The notes under the pieces: generated by a model | Told to the model about the DNA's origin: nothing | Databases searched by the model: none | Seen by the model: only the letters and a program-made list of their open reading frames with translations | Made by a program: the position numbers and the translations under genes | Shown: positions 1 to 8,900 of the stretch, in pieces | How positions within the stretch are numbered: the stretch's first letter is position 1 | How the letters are laid out: every line of letters begins with the position of its first letter | Assembly (NCBI GenBank): GCA_001579985.1 | Contig: LRSR01000126.1 | Coordinates: 1 to 20,154, forward strand | Direction of reading: 5' to 3' | Origin: Hypsibius dujardini | Taxonomy: Eukaryota; Tardigrada; Eutardigrada; Parachela; Hypsibiidae | Length of the DNA: 20,154 nt

Positions 1-196
1 TACTTATTTTTATTTATTATTAAAAAATATTTGTAACGCTGATTAATTATTAATAATAATTAACTAATAATAATACTATTATGCTATAAATAATATAAAT
101 AATATTTATTACAAGAAGAGTTATAATGCGTTTATCACTGTTATTCGTGGTTATGCGAAGATTATCATGGGCGAATTCGGCTAAGTGCGATCATAC

Positions 197-2216
197 CAGT
201 TATGAGCGGAGGACAATCCACCGTCGCAGTGACGTCCCGAGAGGCGTAGAGGATTTTGTCGGCCGGCACGATGTCGGCCGTTTGCGCCATGATGAAACAT
301 CCCACATTTTCAATAGCTGACATGGCCTATAAGTAAATACAAACGTGCGCCATATATACTGTATGTGTACTAAAAAAATTATTACCAATTAAAGACACAT
401 GGAATTATATGTTACTATTCAAAAATTAATCTCAGAAAAATTAATTAAAATACCAACTATTAAATAACAATCAAACAATTAAGCTATTATTTGTTACCCT
501 TACATAATTAATTTAAAAGAAATTCGATTAAACATCACTAATTAAATAGAAATTAAATATAACAAAAATTATGTGCTATTAGTGAATAATAATAAACATT
601 AAGGAACTTGATTTAAATGACAAATTATTAAACAACAATTAAATAAAAGAGCAAATTAATTTGCATGATTACAAAAAAGGGTTCATGCCTCTTGCTGCGA
701 CAGCAGAACACGAAATCCGGGAATGGACTCCAGCTTGTCGATGGTTCCTCCGGTGAATCCCAGACCGCGGCCGGATATCATCGGCACCTTCAAACCGCAA
801 GCCGCCAAAGCTGGTCCCAGAATTAAACTGATTTTGTCCCCGACTCCACCAGTGCTATGCTTGTCAACTACGAAACGCAAACGAAATGCAGAAATTAAAA
901 AACAAACGTATTCCATACCTTTAATCATGTTCGCACTAGTGCATGTAAATTATAGTCTTATTTCAATATATTTTAATAATATTTTTAATTACCCAAAAAG
1001 CGGCTTTTCATTTGAAACAAAATACATTTTTATTTTATCTAAAAACCCAAAATAGAATTCGGCATTTAAAAGCACTTATTTTAATCATCAAATGTACTTA
1101 AAATATAGAAAATTTTATCTAAAATAATATTTGAAATACAGAAAATTTTATCTAAACTAATATTTGAAATATAGAAAATTTTATCGAAAATAATATTTTA
1201 AATGTTGAAAATTTGGCTTTATACGCTTTATCATGGGATTTACATTCATTTTACATTTTATACGCGTTATTTTAAAAACATTAATGTTCATCTGTATTTA
1301 GAAATTGAGTTGCAGGGGCATTGTACTCTACCGATTAAATGTCGGATATCATCAGGCCACTGAAAGATCTTTCCAGAATGCAGCATCGCTTTGGTGAGGG
1401 TAGCTGTCTCGAGATCCGTCATTCCCTTCAGGTAAATCGCCATCAGAAGTGCACCTGAAAGAAAAATAAAAGAACCATTTTTTTCTTTAACTTAACATCA
1501 CAAATAATTACATATTATTCCTTGCAAAATAACCGGAACTTCAAACTCGTGGTAACCGCCGGACATGAAATAATTATTTTACGGATAGAGATTTTCACAT
1601 TGCACCTAAAGTAAGTGACAGAATTTAATCTAACGGAGGGTCCCGGAAAATGGGCAAAAGGGCGGGGCAGGGGTAATAATTGAACAATCCACCAATCAAC
1701 TGCGCTCCCATTGCTTCGGAGCTCCACTGATTGATTGGTTGATTGTTCAAGTATTACACCTCCCCCGCCCCTTTAACCCATTTCCGGACCCTCCATTCGA
1801 TTAAATTATTAAACGCCTGTTGGACGACTGCAGGTGGCCACATTATTTTCAAGCCACAGTAAGTGACAGAATTTAATCTAACGGAAGGTCCCGGATATGG
1901 ATTAAAGGGGCGGGGCAGGAGTCTTACTTAAACAATCAACCAATCAATCAACGGAGCTCCCGAGCAATCGGAGAGGAATTGATTGGTTGATTGTTCAATT
2001 ATCACTCCTGCTCCGCCCCTTTTGCCCACTTCCAGGACCCTCCGTCAGATTGTATTCTGTCACTTACTGAAGCGTACCGGTCTGGACATCCTGGATGGCA
2101 CCGGTTGTGAGTCCGCCGACGAAGAAGTCAATCTCCTCCTCCGTGAGCACTCCTCCGTCCCGTTTTTTCGCCAAGATGTCGGACACTTTGAACTTTTGTA
2201 GATTCATTTTGACCAT
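197..2216 (-). CDS. TYMP: Thymidine phosphorylase / pyrimidine-nucleoside phosphorylase, N-terminal part (runs off left edge)
   Basis: Catalyses reversible phosphorolysis of thymidine (and often uridine) to the free base and deoxyribose-1-phosphate in cytosolic pyrimidine salvage. Exons, reading leftward: 2216-2078, 1454-1332, 867-689 and 326-197, giving 190 codons plus one base. The ATG at 2216 starts [14 protein letters not shown]; then come [34 protein letters not shown] and the phosphate-binding [33 protein letters not shown], and the substrate-region motif [11 protein letters not shown] (its Arg contacts the base in the family). The first two introns are phase 1. The third is phase 0 with a GC donor (688-687), and joining it there gives the same spacing as human TYMP. 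The exon at 197 ends in phase 1 before GTATGA. The C-terminal half, including the Ser and Lys base-binding residues expected just after LIT, lies left of the window. The usual invariant His in GRGLGHTGG is Phe here. Identity is very sure; uridine versus thymidine preference cannot be told. Confidence 0.94.
1103..1201. repeat. Three tandem copies of a 33-bp AT-rich unit in phosphorylase intron 2
   Basis: The units start at 1103, 1136 and 1169, each of the form atatagaaaattttatctaa plus aataatatttgaa, with one or two changes per copy. They lie in the 464-bp second intron (868-1331), which is otherwise featureless AT-rich sequence. The third intron (327-688) is also AT-rich and shows nothing else recognisable. 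Confidence 0.85.
1610..1832. mobile_element. Asymmetric MITE-like fold-back element A (phosphorylase intron 1)
   Basis: The left end is agtaagtgacagaatttaat, followed by cggagggtcccgg and a GC-rich ggcggggcagg block. Inner arms carry TTGATTGGTTGATTG and its complement around ggagctcc, so the element folds back on itself. The right end departs from the terminal repeat of element B and finishes in a 25-bp segment (1808-1832) that recurs exactly, inverted, at 11477-11501. No coding capacity is seen, so it must be non-autonomous. The boundaries are judged by eye. Confidence 0.7.
1857..2069. mobile_element. Intact MITE B with terminal inverted repeats beginning CAGTAAGTGACAGAAT
   Basis: The 213-bp element has ends that match as an inverted repeat for about 38 bp: cagtaagtgacagaat at 1857 and its exact complement ending at 2069, then a weaker match into taatctaacgga. 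The interior has the same layout as element A: GC-rich ggcggggcagg, then AATCAACCAATC, ggagctc, and TTGATTGGTTGATTG. It lies in phosphorylase intron 1, only 8 bp from the exon 1 donor. I see no clear target-site duplication. Confidence 0.8.
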
Positions 2217-2361
2217 TGTTTGATATTGAGTCAAAACATCTTTAGCGGTCCGTTTAAGGAATGGAGAATTGAAACAGTCCGGGTGGTGGAACTATTCACA
2301 CGTGTGGGAAAACGCGGTTTATGTCGCAGACAAACGTGTTGCATAATATTTTTTCCAACAC

Positions 2362-2736
2362 TACGAGGTAAGAGTACTGGAATGGGCCACTTGACTTTCC
2401 CGTACCCTGGAATGGGCCACTTGACTTTCCCGTACCCTGGAATGGGCCACCCTGGAATCACAACATCCACACGGATTTTGGCTATCACCAAGGTCCTAAG
2501 CGACAGAGAATAATTGATAACCCGGTGGAACGCGTATCAGACATGAAAACAAAATTGTGGGAACATGTTTAAAACGAAATGATTGGACAGTTGGAAAAAT
2601 CTCACTATAGAGGACGCTGACTACGCAGTGACTCATCTGTTTTCCATTAACTCGCGACAGAGCGCCCCCTGCCGCCCGGTGACCCATTCTAGGGTACGGG
2701 AAGTCAAGTGGCCCATTCCAGTGCCCTACCCTCATA
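2362..2736. mobile_element. Short DNA element, copy 1 of the 'tacgaggg...ggaatgggccac' family
   Basis: The ends form an inverted repeat: tacgagg-aagag-actggaatgggccac at the left, and the complement gtggcccattccag-gccct-ccctcata at the right. Inside is a doubled 30-bp unit (ctggaatgggccacttgact plus ttcccgtacc) at about 2378-2440. The interior from 2445 to 2650 closely matches 3085-3290 in copy 2. No protein-coding gene is seen. It lies directly upstream of the phosphorylase start, so it may hold that gene's upstream region. Confidence 0.75.
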
Positions 2737-2947
2737 CCCGGATTTAAATCGACTTAAACCGGAACTGCACAACATTATCGATCGATGGGAAGATTAGAAT
2801 CATCCGAATGATCTGATTATGGCTTTCCTGGTAACGTGCAGCTTCGCGAGTCTAGCGGTAGAGAGATTTTAAATTGATATGAAACCCGCCAACCACTCAC
2901 AATACGAGGGAGAGGTCCTGGAATGGGCCATTTGAATTTCCCGTACC

Positions 2948-3086
2948 CTGGAATGAGCCACCTTGGAATGAGCCACTCTGGAATGAGCCACCTTGGAATG
3001 GGCCACCATGGAATGGGCCACCTTGGAATGGGCCACCATGGAATGGGCCACCTTGGAATGGGCCACCTTGGAATGAGCCACCCTGG
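2948..3086. repeat. Array of about nine 15-bp units (TTGGAATGGGCCACC and variants)
   Basis: Direct repeats of (t/a)(t/c)ggaatg(g/a)gccac(c/t) with no spacers, inside transposon copy 2. Because 15 is a multiple of 3, several frames stay open on both strands and give false ORFs of repeating MGHLG or VAHSK type. It is not a CRISPR array, since there are no unique spacers. Confidence 0.88.
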
Positions 3087-3295
3087 AATCGCAGCTTCCA
3101 GACAGATTTTGGCTATCACGAAGATCCTAAACGACAGAGAATAATTGACAACTCCGGTGGAACGCGTATCATATGAAGATATGAAGATATGAAGAAAAGT
3201 TGTGGGAACATATTTAAAAAATAAATAATTGGAGGGTTGGAAAAAGCTCACTATAGAGGTCGTTGACTACGCAAAGGCTTATCAGTTTTCGATTA

Positions 3296-4245
3296 GGGAC
3301 CATTCATTTATTACGTCAGTTTTGGTTAGGGGGGTGGGGGTCGAAAAATACCTGACGAACTCTGACTGGACGGGATGGGTAGTAAGCCGGCGTCCTGACG
3401 TCAGCTTTGGGGAACCCAGTAGGCTTAAAAATTATTAATTTTGGCATTTAATTAATTAACTAATTTTATAATTTATAATTAATTTGGAATTAAACCTCAT
3501 CGGAGGAACCGAAGCCGGCCTACAATGACATGGACGAAGAGTTCAGGGCAAAGCATGTGCGCACCTCTCTCCCTTCACCCAGATTGTGCGATGTAATGAT
3601 CGCCAGTGTTGTCGCGGTCGTTGGCGATCTTCGTTCCCCAAGGTGTTTCCTGGTCAGTTTCTACCCCCCCTCCCTCAAATTCGTTGTGTCAGCGGCCCAA
3701 AAGGACCATTTACTGCTGATCCCGCTACAGGCCTGGGAACATTTTACCGACTGGACACTCGGATGCTACTGAAACCATTTGATCCCAGCTCGAAGTATGC
3801 GGCACTGCCGTTCGATTACAACTGCCCCTCCTTACGAAAGGGTGGGACGTTGGATCGCATGGTCTGCAAGACGTGCGGCGCGCATACTTGCCACGCAGGT
3901 CGCCTGTACAAATCACCACTGTGCGCCGGATGACCAAGAGGAAGACTACGAAGACCTGAGCGATGATAACGAGGTCGCTGTTCAAGTACCAGAGTCGCCC
4001 GAGGATATCCCTATAATTTCAGATTTGACGGACTGGCTGCGTAGCGACCTGGTGGAGGACAGGCCCAATTTGGAGTGATAAAGATACATTTCACGTTTTT
4101 TTTTCTGTAGTGGAAGGGGTCTTTGGTTTCTGACGTCAGAAACTGAAGATCTAGGGGGTGTTAAAAAAATTCTGACGAACTCTGACGTTAAGGGGAGGGT
4201 GTCGGGTCGCCCAATAAATGTATGACGTAATAAATGAATGTTCCC
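3296..4245. mobile_element. Nested 950-bp DNA transposon with 23-bp terminal inverted repeats and TTA target duplication
   Basis: The left terminus gggaccattcatttattacg and the right terminus (complement of gggaacattcatttattacg) agree over 23 bp with one mismatch. TTA directly precedes the element (3293-3295) and follows it (4246-4248). Copy 1 of the host element keeps the empty site (ccattaactcg), which supports a 3-bp duplication. A 3-bp TTA/TWA duplication is typical of the PIF/Harbinger superfamily, but I see no DDE transposase here, so the superfamily is inferred from the duplication alone. The internal gene relic is listed separately. Confidence 0.82.
3503..4078 (+). pseudogene. Frameshifted C-terminal relic of a cysteine-rich, zinc-finger protein carried by the nested transposon
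   Basis: One frame reads through RCNDRQCCRGRWRSSFPKVF and PGQFLPP, then LPFDYNCPS and VCKTCG. It then loses sense and stops at 3931-3933. A second frame (stop at 4076-4078) picks up at about 3880-3890 with LATQVACTNHHC and an acidic tail ending in DRPNLE. A CxxC followed about 13 residues later by paired His/Cys looks like one zinc finger cut by a small indel. The pattern CxDxxCC...SSxxxxxPxxFLPPP and a later VCKxCG is one I recall from proteins near animal transposons, but I cannot name the family. No start codon or upstream domain is evident, so this is a truncated and decayed copy. Low to moderate confidence in the family, good confidence that it is broken. Confidence 0.55.
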
Positions 4246-4306
4246 TTAATGGGCGACAAAGCGCCCCTTGCCACCCTGTGGCCCATTTCAGAGCCCTTCC
4301 CTCATA

Positions 4307-5188
4307 CTACTGGTACTGTACTAGAGTATCAAGTACAAGTAGTCTAACGGCACATCTTGCAGTGACTGATAACACGGCCTCAGGAAAGTAAGAAAGCTTT
4401 ATCCAGACAAGTTGCAACAGTATTCCTTTCGTTAATTTTTAGCTTGTTTCCATTACCCTAATTTTTGCAAATATATTTTAATATAAATATATATGCAATA
4501 TTTTTTATAAGTTCCAATGATACTCTTCAACAAAATACTGTATATAGCTTAACGTGAGATTCAGGGCGCTCTTAAAAACCAAAAATTTCAAATTTGTTGA
4601 TACAAACCTCTTTACCCGGTCAGCAGAGGCGGTTTCTGGGTGAAACGTTGCAGCCGCACATAGGCGCTCGGAGGGGCAGGAGGGGGGGGCAACGACGCGC
4701 AACGGTCTTAAGTCCTTGAGAGGCAAATGTCCCTCTACAGAGTCGTTTTTGCCCCTTTTCCTCGCCCCTTTTCTCTGACTTCCCTATCAATTCCAAAAAC
4801 ATGTGAGGCATGGCCTCTTTGCCCCCTCCCGTTCGTGAGTTTTGGGGAAAAGGGTAAAAAAAGGAAACAATTTTCTGCCCCCTAAATAATTTTTTGAGAG
4901 AAATGGGCAGGGCAAAAAAAATGCGAGTAATCTGGGGAACAAAATTGAAAGGAAAAATTAGGGGGCAAAAAATGTATGCAGTCATTTTGTTCAGGCATAT
5001 TTGGTGTGCAGAATTGGTGTATTTTAAATCAAGTAATTAAATACATTAAAGTTTGAGAGGTCAATATTTCTATGTTATATAAAGGTCAATAATCAACACC
5101 AAGGTGCTGTGAAGCAAGAGTAGTGGTGTTGTACAATACCCGGTACCAACTGCTTATCAGTTTTTTTTGTGGCGTCAAGTTTAATCAG
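4307..5188. other. Intergenic stretch, no gene seen
   Basis: AT-rich sequence with runs of C, G and A between 4620 and 4985 (for example gggggggcaac, aggggcaggagggg). An antisense reading frame of 121 codons over 4620-4985 has low-complexity composition and no recognisable domain. I see no RNA gene or promoter that I can support. Confidence 0.5.
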
Positions 5189-5235
5189 TACGAGGGAAGG
5201 GCCCTGGAATGGGCCACTTGAATTTCCGTACCTTG
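5189..5235. repeat. Solo end of the 'tacgaggg...ggaatgggccac' element family
   Basis: Starts tacgagggaagggccctgg and continues through aatgggccacttgaatttcc, matching the left ends at 2362 and 2903. No partner end was found nearby, so this looks like a truncated copy. Confidence 0.65.
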
Positions 5236-5720
5236 AGAACAATAATATGTGTAACTTGTTGTCTCGCTTCGTGAAGCTCAAAATTTCACTTCAGTAACTC
5301 TCTTTTTTAGATATCCAATAGTTTTTGCGTCTTTTTTGTCGTTCGAGAAGTTGTCCAATTCTTGTCTGAATTCTAATTACGCTTCATCCGGAAGTTTCCT
5401 TACGCGACAGAGCAAAACTGGAAAATCAAATCGGCATCAGCAACACGGAAATATTTCACACTCATCCATTTCCGCTTGTGTCAGAATTTCCCATTAATCA
5501 ATTCTTTATTTTATAGCGTTTATTTAACCGCTTAATAAAGTAACTACAAAAGAGTTTTGAGCAAAACTGAATACGTCTCTCATTTTTCGATAAACTGTTC
5601 AAATGTCTTTCTCTTTCTGTCACGTCATTTTTATAAACGACCACCGCGAATTGCGCCGGTGCATGTTATTTTCTTCTGACTGTGAGGTAAAACAACAGCT
5701 ACCGTTTATTATTATTCGTC

Positions 5721-5912
5721 ATGTATTTTTATTTCATCGTGATTAATCATGTTGTGCTCGCTTCAGGCCAAACATTCGCGGTCTCGACTGTCTGCCACTG
5801 CCTGTCCTCCGCCACAGCAGCGTCTGACGTGGAAATCGCCATGAATTTGCAGAACCCGACGGAAGAACACGACATTTTTCGCGCTAAAGATGTGCGCCAA
5901 CTTCTTGGATAA
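5721..5912 (+). CDS. Possible small ORF or isolated exon, unrecognised
   Basis: A 63-codon frame opens with ATG at 5721 and a hydrophobic stretch (MYFYFIVINHVVLASG). From about 5766 the DNA becomes richer in G and C, just after a pyrimidine-rich run ending in cttcag, which could be a 3' splice site. The C-terminal part reads EIAMNLQNPTEEHDIFRAKD. An overlapping antisense frame (5998-5747) is also open, so chance cannot be excluded. It lies about 60 bp upstream of the TATA box of the next gene. I do not recognise it. Confidence 0.2.
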   Translation: MYFYFIVINHVVLASGQTFAVSTVCHCLSSATAASDVEIAMNLQNPTEEHDIFRAKDVRQLLG

Positions 5913-5973
5913 CAGCGGAAAAAAACATCAAGTTCATCCGTTTGCGACACCCAGAAACCAGTTTTCCGGCACG

Positions 5974-5980
5974 TATAAAA
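5974..5980 (+). promoter_or_regulatory. TATA box for the Gln/Ser-rich secreted protein gene
   Basis: TATAAAA in the context cacgTATAAAActtg, about 210 bp before the ATG at 6185. Transcription from about 6004 would leave a 5' leader of roughly 180 nt. It is the only strong TATA match in the upstream few hundred bases on this strand. Confidence 0.5.
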
Positions 5981-6184
5981 CTTGATGGCCCCCGCCACAA
6001 GACAAGAAGTAACAAATATTAAGCAAACCGGATCGAATTCATTTGCAGAGCAATCAGTATTCCACCTATTAGCAACGCTTCCTGGGCTGTTGGTAGACGC
6101 CAGCGTTATTTTGCTAAACGGTGGTCTTTGCTGTGGCTGCGCTTAAACAACCCAATCCCTACAGACCCCCAGCTCACCAACAAA

Positions 6185-7828
6185 ATGGTGTCCCTTGTTT
6201 TATTCCTATCCATGACTTTACTCGGAGTTTCGAGAGCGGCCTTCCCTGCAAGTAAGTAGTTCGCCATCTCACAGTTCGGATTAGACTATGTCTGTGTCTG
6301 TGTCTGTGTCTGTGTCTGTGTCTGTGTCTGTGTCTGTGTCTGTGTCTGTGTCTGTGTCTGTGTCTGTGCCTGGAACTGAATTTGTCTTTTGTCGTTCTGT
6401 CGTACATCTGTTAACGCAAAACTTTTCCGCCTGCAGTGCCTCCATTCCCGCAGATGGGCAACTTCGCCGCCCTGTCTCAACTGCAGAACCTCCAGAAGCA
6501 AGGCCAAAGCCAAGGCTCTAGCGCAGCCACTGGGGACGGATCCGCGGACTTTGGCTCCCTCCAGAGCCAGCAGTCATCAAACACCCTCACCAACGCCAAA
6601 GGCACGAACTCCCAAGCTGGTTCTCTCGGCGCCTGCAGCGGCGGCAGTTGCGGCATCTCCGGCGCGGCCCAATTGACCGCCTCCGGACAGTCCCAAAAAC
6701 AAGGCCAACTCAACAACCAAAACATCTTGGGAGCCAGCGGTCAGCTTAACCTGCCCAACCTCTTCGGCAATCAGTTGGCCATCAACAACGCCACACAACA
6801 GAAGCAACAGCAGAGTCAGTCACAAATCAGCGGCGCCTCTGTCGGACAAGGTTCCGCAGCCCTCGGAAATGTCTCCTCCGTGCAGAACACCGAGGGTCAG
6901 ACCGGCGATAAGGGCGCCAACGTCAGCTCCTCCAGTCTCGGACAGGTAGGGATGACAAACTTGAACCAAACTAAACAAATTAATTAAAACTCTTTCTAAA
7001 TACTTTTTAAAATATTTTAGCGTAACAAAAGGCATTTAAATTTACAATCTAAAATCAGTGAGTTTTAGCTGGACTATGTAAATAAACTAAAAGGCGGCGA
7101 TCTCACCTAAAGCAAGTACAATTTTTATTTGTTTGTAATTTAATTTGAAATCGTTGCAAATTTGAAAACAAAATCAAATAAATGCTTTTTTAAAAGTTTA
7201 AATTAATTTAAAATGTTAATCTAAAATTAATTAATTAATTAATCACTGCGAGTGAAATTATGTAAAATAAATAAGGCAGCAAAAACAACTGGTACATTTA
7301 TAATTTATAATTTTAATTTAAAGGCTTAGAGGCTAAGATTAATCATTGGCAATTCTTTTTTAATTGAATAAAAAATTTAAGTAGTTGCGACTAGTCTGAT
7401 TTTGCCGTCCTTACGAATAGGGTCTGGGGAGTCAAGTCGCGCTGAGCGGGGCGGTGCAGGCCACGGGTCAGAATCAGAACGCCAAACAGGAAGGCAACCA
7501 AGCGTCGCAGAACACCAACGCAGGCACGAACGAAGGCCCCCTCGCAAGCGGTGCGAACGCCCTGCAACACGCCAACCAGAGTCAGTCGCAGTCGCAGGGC
7601 GAGGGCGCCGCGGTCGGACAGGGCTCTGTCGGAGAGGGGGCGATTAACAGCGCACAGAGCTCCAACGTGAACACCAGCAACAAGGGCACGCTGGTCAGTT
7701 CCAACAGCGCGGGCTCGGCGGCCGGGAAGGGCGGACTCAAGCTCAGCGGCGCGAGCAGCTCCAGCGCACAGCAGGCCAATCAGAAGCAGCAGACGTTGAA
7801 TCTCCAGCAGTCGAGCATGAATCATTAA
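6185..7828 (+). CDS. Secreted Gln/Ser/Gly/Asn/Ala-rich protein with three ~100-residue internal repeats
   Basis: Exons 6185-6251, 6437-6945 and 7421-7828 encode 327 residues. Exon 1 gives a signal peptide (MVSLVLFLSMTLLGVSRA, then AFPA). Intron 1 is phase 1 (GTAAGT donor, cctgcag acceptor) and contains a (TGTGTC)n tract. Intron 2 is phase 0 (CAG-GTAGGG, acceptor cttacgaatag at 7420). The mature protein is low in complexity and presumably disordered, with a single Cys pair (CSGGSC, residues 89-94). Three diverged repeats start near residues 46, 150 and 249. Each has a QSQ run, a GQGS-like segment (SVGQGSAALG, AVGQGSVGEG), an N-x-KG segment, SSxSxG, and then (I/L)SGA with more Gln/Asn. This repeat supports the 7420 acceptor, because a later AG at 7459 would delete the LSGA of repeat 2. 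A role as a secreted structural, adhesive or coating protein is inference. I recognise no named family. Confidence 0.82.
6286..6368 (+). repeat. (TGTGTC)n hexanucleotide microsatellite in intron 1
   Basis: Nearly perfect tgtgtc repeats, about 13-14 units, between the signal-peptide exon and exon 2. Read in frame it gives spurious VSVSVS, QTQTQT and HRHRHR ORFs. The third peptide gene has the same hexamer in its intron, also with the TGTCTG strand in the sense direction. Confidence 0.95.
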
Positions 7829-8235
7829 CCGCTTGTCCGTGAGTTTTTTAGTTACGTAATAATTATATGTGGGATAAAATACGGTTACACCACTTTTTTC
7901 TTCCGCTCTTCTGGCATCGTGTGTGACCGCTGTTGAATGACTTTTTTTCGGAAGCCTTCCTAGGGTCGCTGACTAAAATGGCCGATTTCGCTTTTTACCA
8001 CGAACTCAGTGGGTTGATTGCTTGATTGCTTGATTGTGTTAGTGATCCCTTTGAAATTCTGCCTTCCCATCAAATGGTTCTAGAAGCAGCTTAGCAAACA
8101 AAGAAATCCTAAAAGGATAACTCATAAAATGGTTGTTCTCTATGAAACTGAAAATGTTGTGGGGGCGGAGTTAAAACGATGTTAATATGTGGAAAGGAAG
8201 TGTTTGCTCACTTTTGCGGGCATTTCTGTGTTTTT
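7829..8235. other. 3' flank of the secreted-protein gene, no gene seen
   Basis: No AATAAA follows the stop codon within about 150 bp, so I cannot place the transcript end. Around 8010-8040 is a short ttgattgcttgattgcttga run, like the arms of the local fold-back elements. Nothing else can be supported. Confidence 0.4.
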
Positions 8236-8368
8236 GCGTTACACAGGGACAGTCGCACTGGAGTGGAACGTGTGCACGGCTTGTGTGCACCGTGCACCGT
8301 ACACGCAGCACAAGCGCCGCGTGGCCGATTAAACGTTCCACAAGTCGTACGCTGTCCCTGTCTGACGC
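8236..8368. mobile_element. Small fold-back element with GCGTTACACAGGGACAG ends
   Basis: gcgttacacagggacag at 8236-8252 is mirrored by ctgtccctgtctgacgc at 8352-8368. Further in, tggaacgt (8264-8271) pairs with acgttcca (8333-8340). The centre is rich in gtgcac. It spans 133 bp with no coding capacity. This is probably a MITE; no target duplication could be assigned. Confidence 0.65.
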
Positions 8369-8546
8369 GAACATACAGTATTTTTATCTCAAACATTTCC
8401 TGCTACATCTCAAGAACTAATTGAACGTGGCTTTTATAGCGAAACTTTTTCATGATAACTCACAATGAGCGGTTTTTCGTTTAAGCTCCAAACACGATTG
8501 GCGGAACTGAAGTTTGTAGTATTCAGTCAACGACAAGACTGAGTAC

Positions 8547-8761
8547 ACTAAAGGGTCCGGGGAATAAGCAAAAGGGGCGGGGCAGGGAGTGGTTTTCATA
8601 CAATGAGTCAATCAACCACCTGACTTGCAGTGGTTGCTTCATTCCGGCTTTTTTCCATTTTCAAAAATGCCTTTTCAGGTCAGGTGGTTGATTGTTCGAT
8701 TGTATGAAAAGCACCCCTTGCTCCGTCCCTTCTGCCTATACCTCGGAACTGCCAATATAGT
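8547..8761. mobile_element. Fold-back element D with ~75-bp imperfect arms
   Basis: The left arm actaaagggtccggggaata...gcaaaaggggcggggcagg...tcatacaat-caatcaaccacctga pairs with the right arm tcaggtggttgattgttcga...tgtatgaaaagcaccccttg...ccgaggtatag. It shares the GC-rich ggcggggcagg and TTGATTG modules with elements A to C, but its outer termini differ. Confidence 0.65.
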
Positions 8762-8900
8762 GAGATGAAACTGCAGTTTTTTACGGCTCTCGTGTGGTGG
8801 ACTGTCAATTAAAATAAAGTACTTCCGCGGAAGAAAATACCAAGTACGCTGTTACTTTTTTTGCGCCGTTTTACGATCGCGACATCGACCCGGGGACATT

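Larger units (their letters stand above)
2903..4306. mobile_element. Second copy of the same family, interrupted by a nested element
   Basis: Left end tacgagggagaggtcctgg; right end ccatttcagagcccttccct then cata, matching copy 1. The two halves (2903-3295 and 4246-4306) match copy 1 continuously when 3296-4245 plus one TTA is removed. Near the left end a 15-bp unit, ttggaatgggccacc, is repeated about nine times (see separate entry). Confidence 0.78.

Noticed and set aside
2817-3251. Long open frames made of MGHLGMGHHG or VAHSKVAHS repeats on both strands, and the possibility of a CRISPR array
   Set aside because: They come from a 15-bp unit repeated without spacers inside a transposon; a repeat length divisible by three keeps frames open. 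There are no unique spacers.
4620-4985. Minus-strand open frame of 121 codons
   Set aside because: Low-complexity composition from G/C and A runs, no domain, signal peptide or splice context.
7454-7828. Exon 3 of the Gln/Ser-rich gene starting at 7460 (AG at 7459)
   Set aside because: The upstream AG at 7420 has a better pyrimidine tract, keeps the same frame, and restores an LSGA segment that lines up with repeats 1 and 3.
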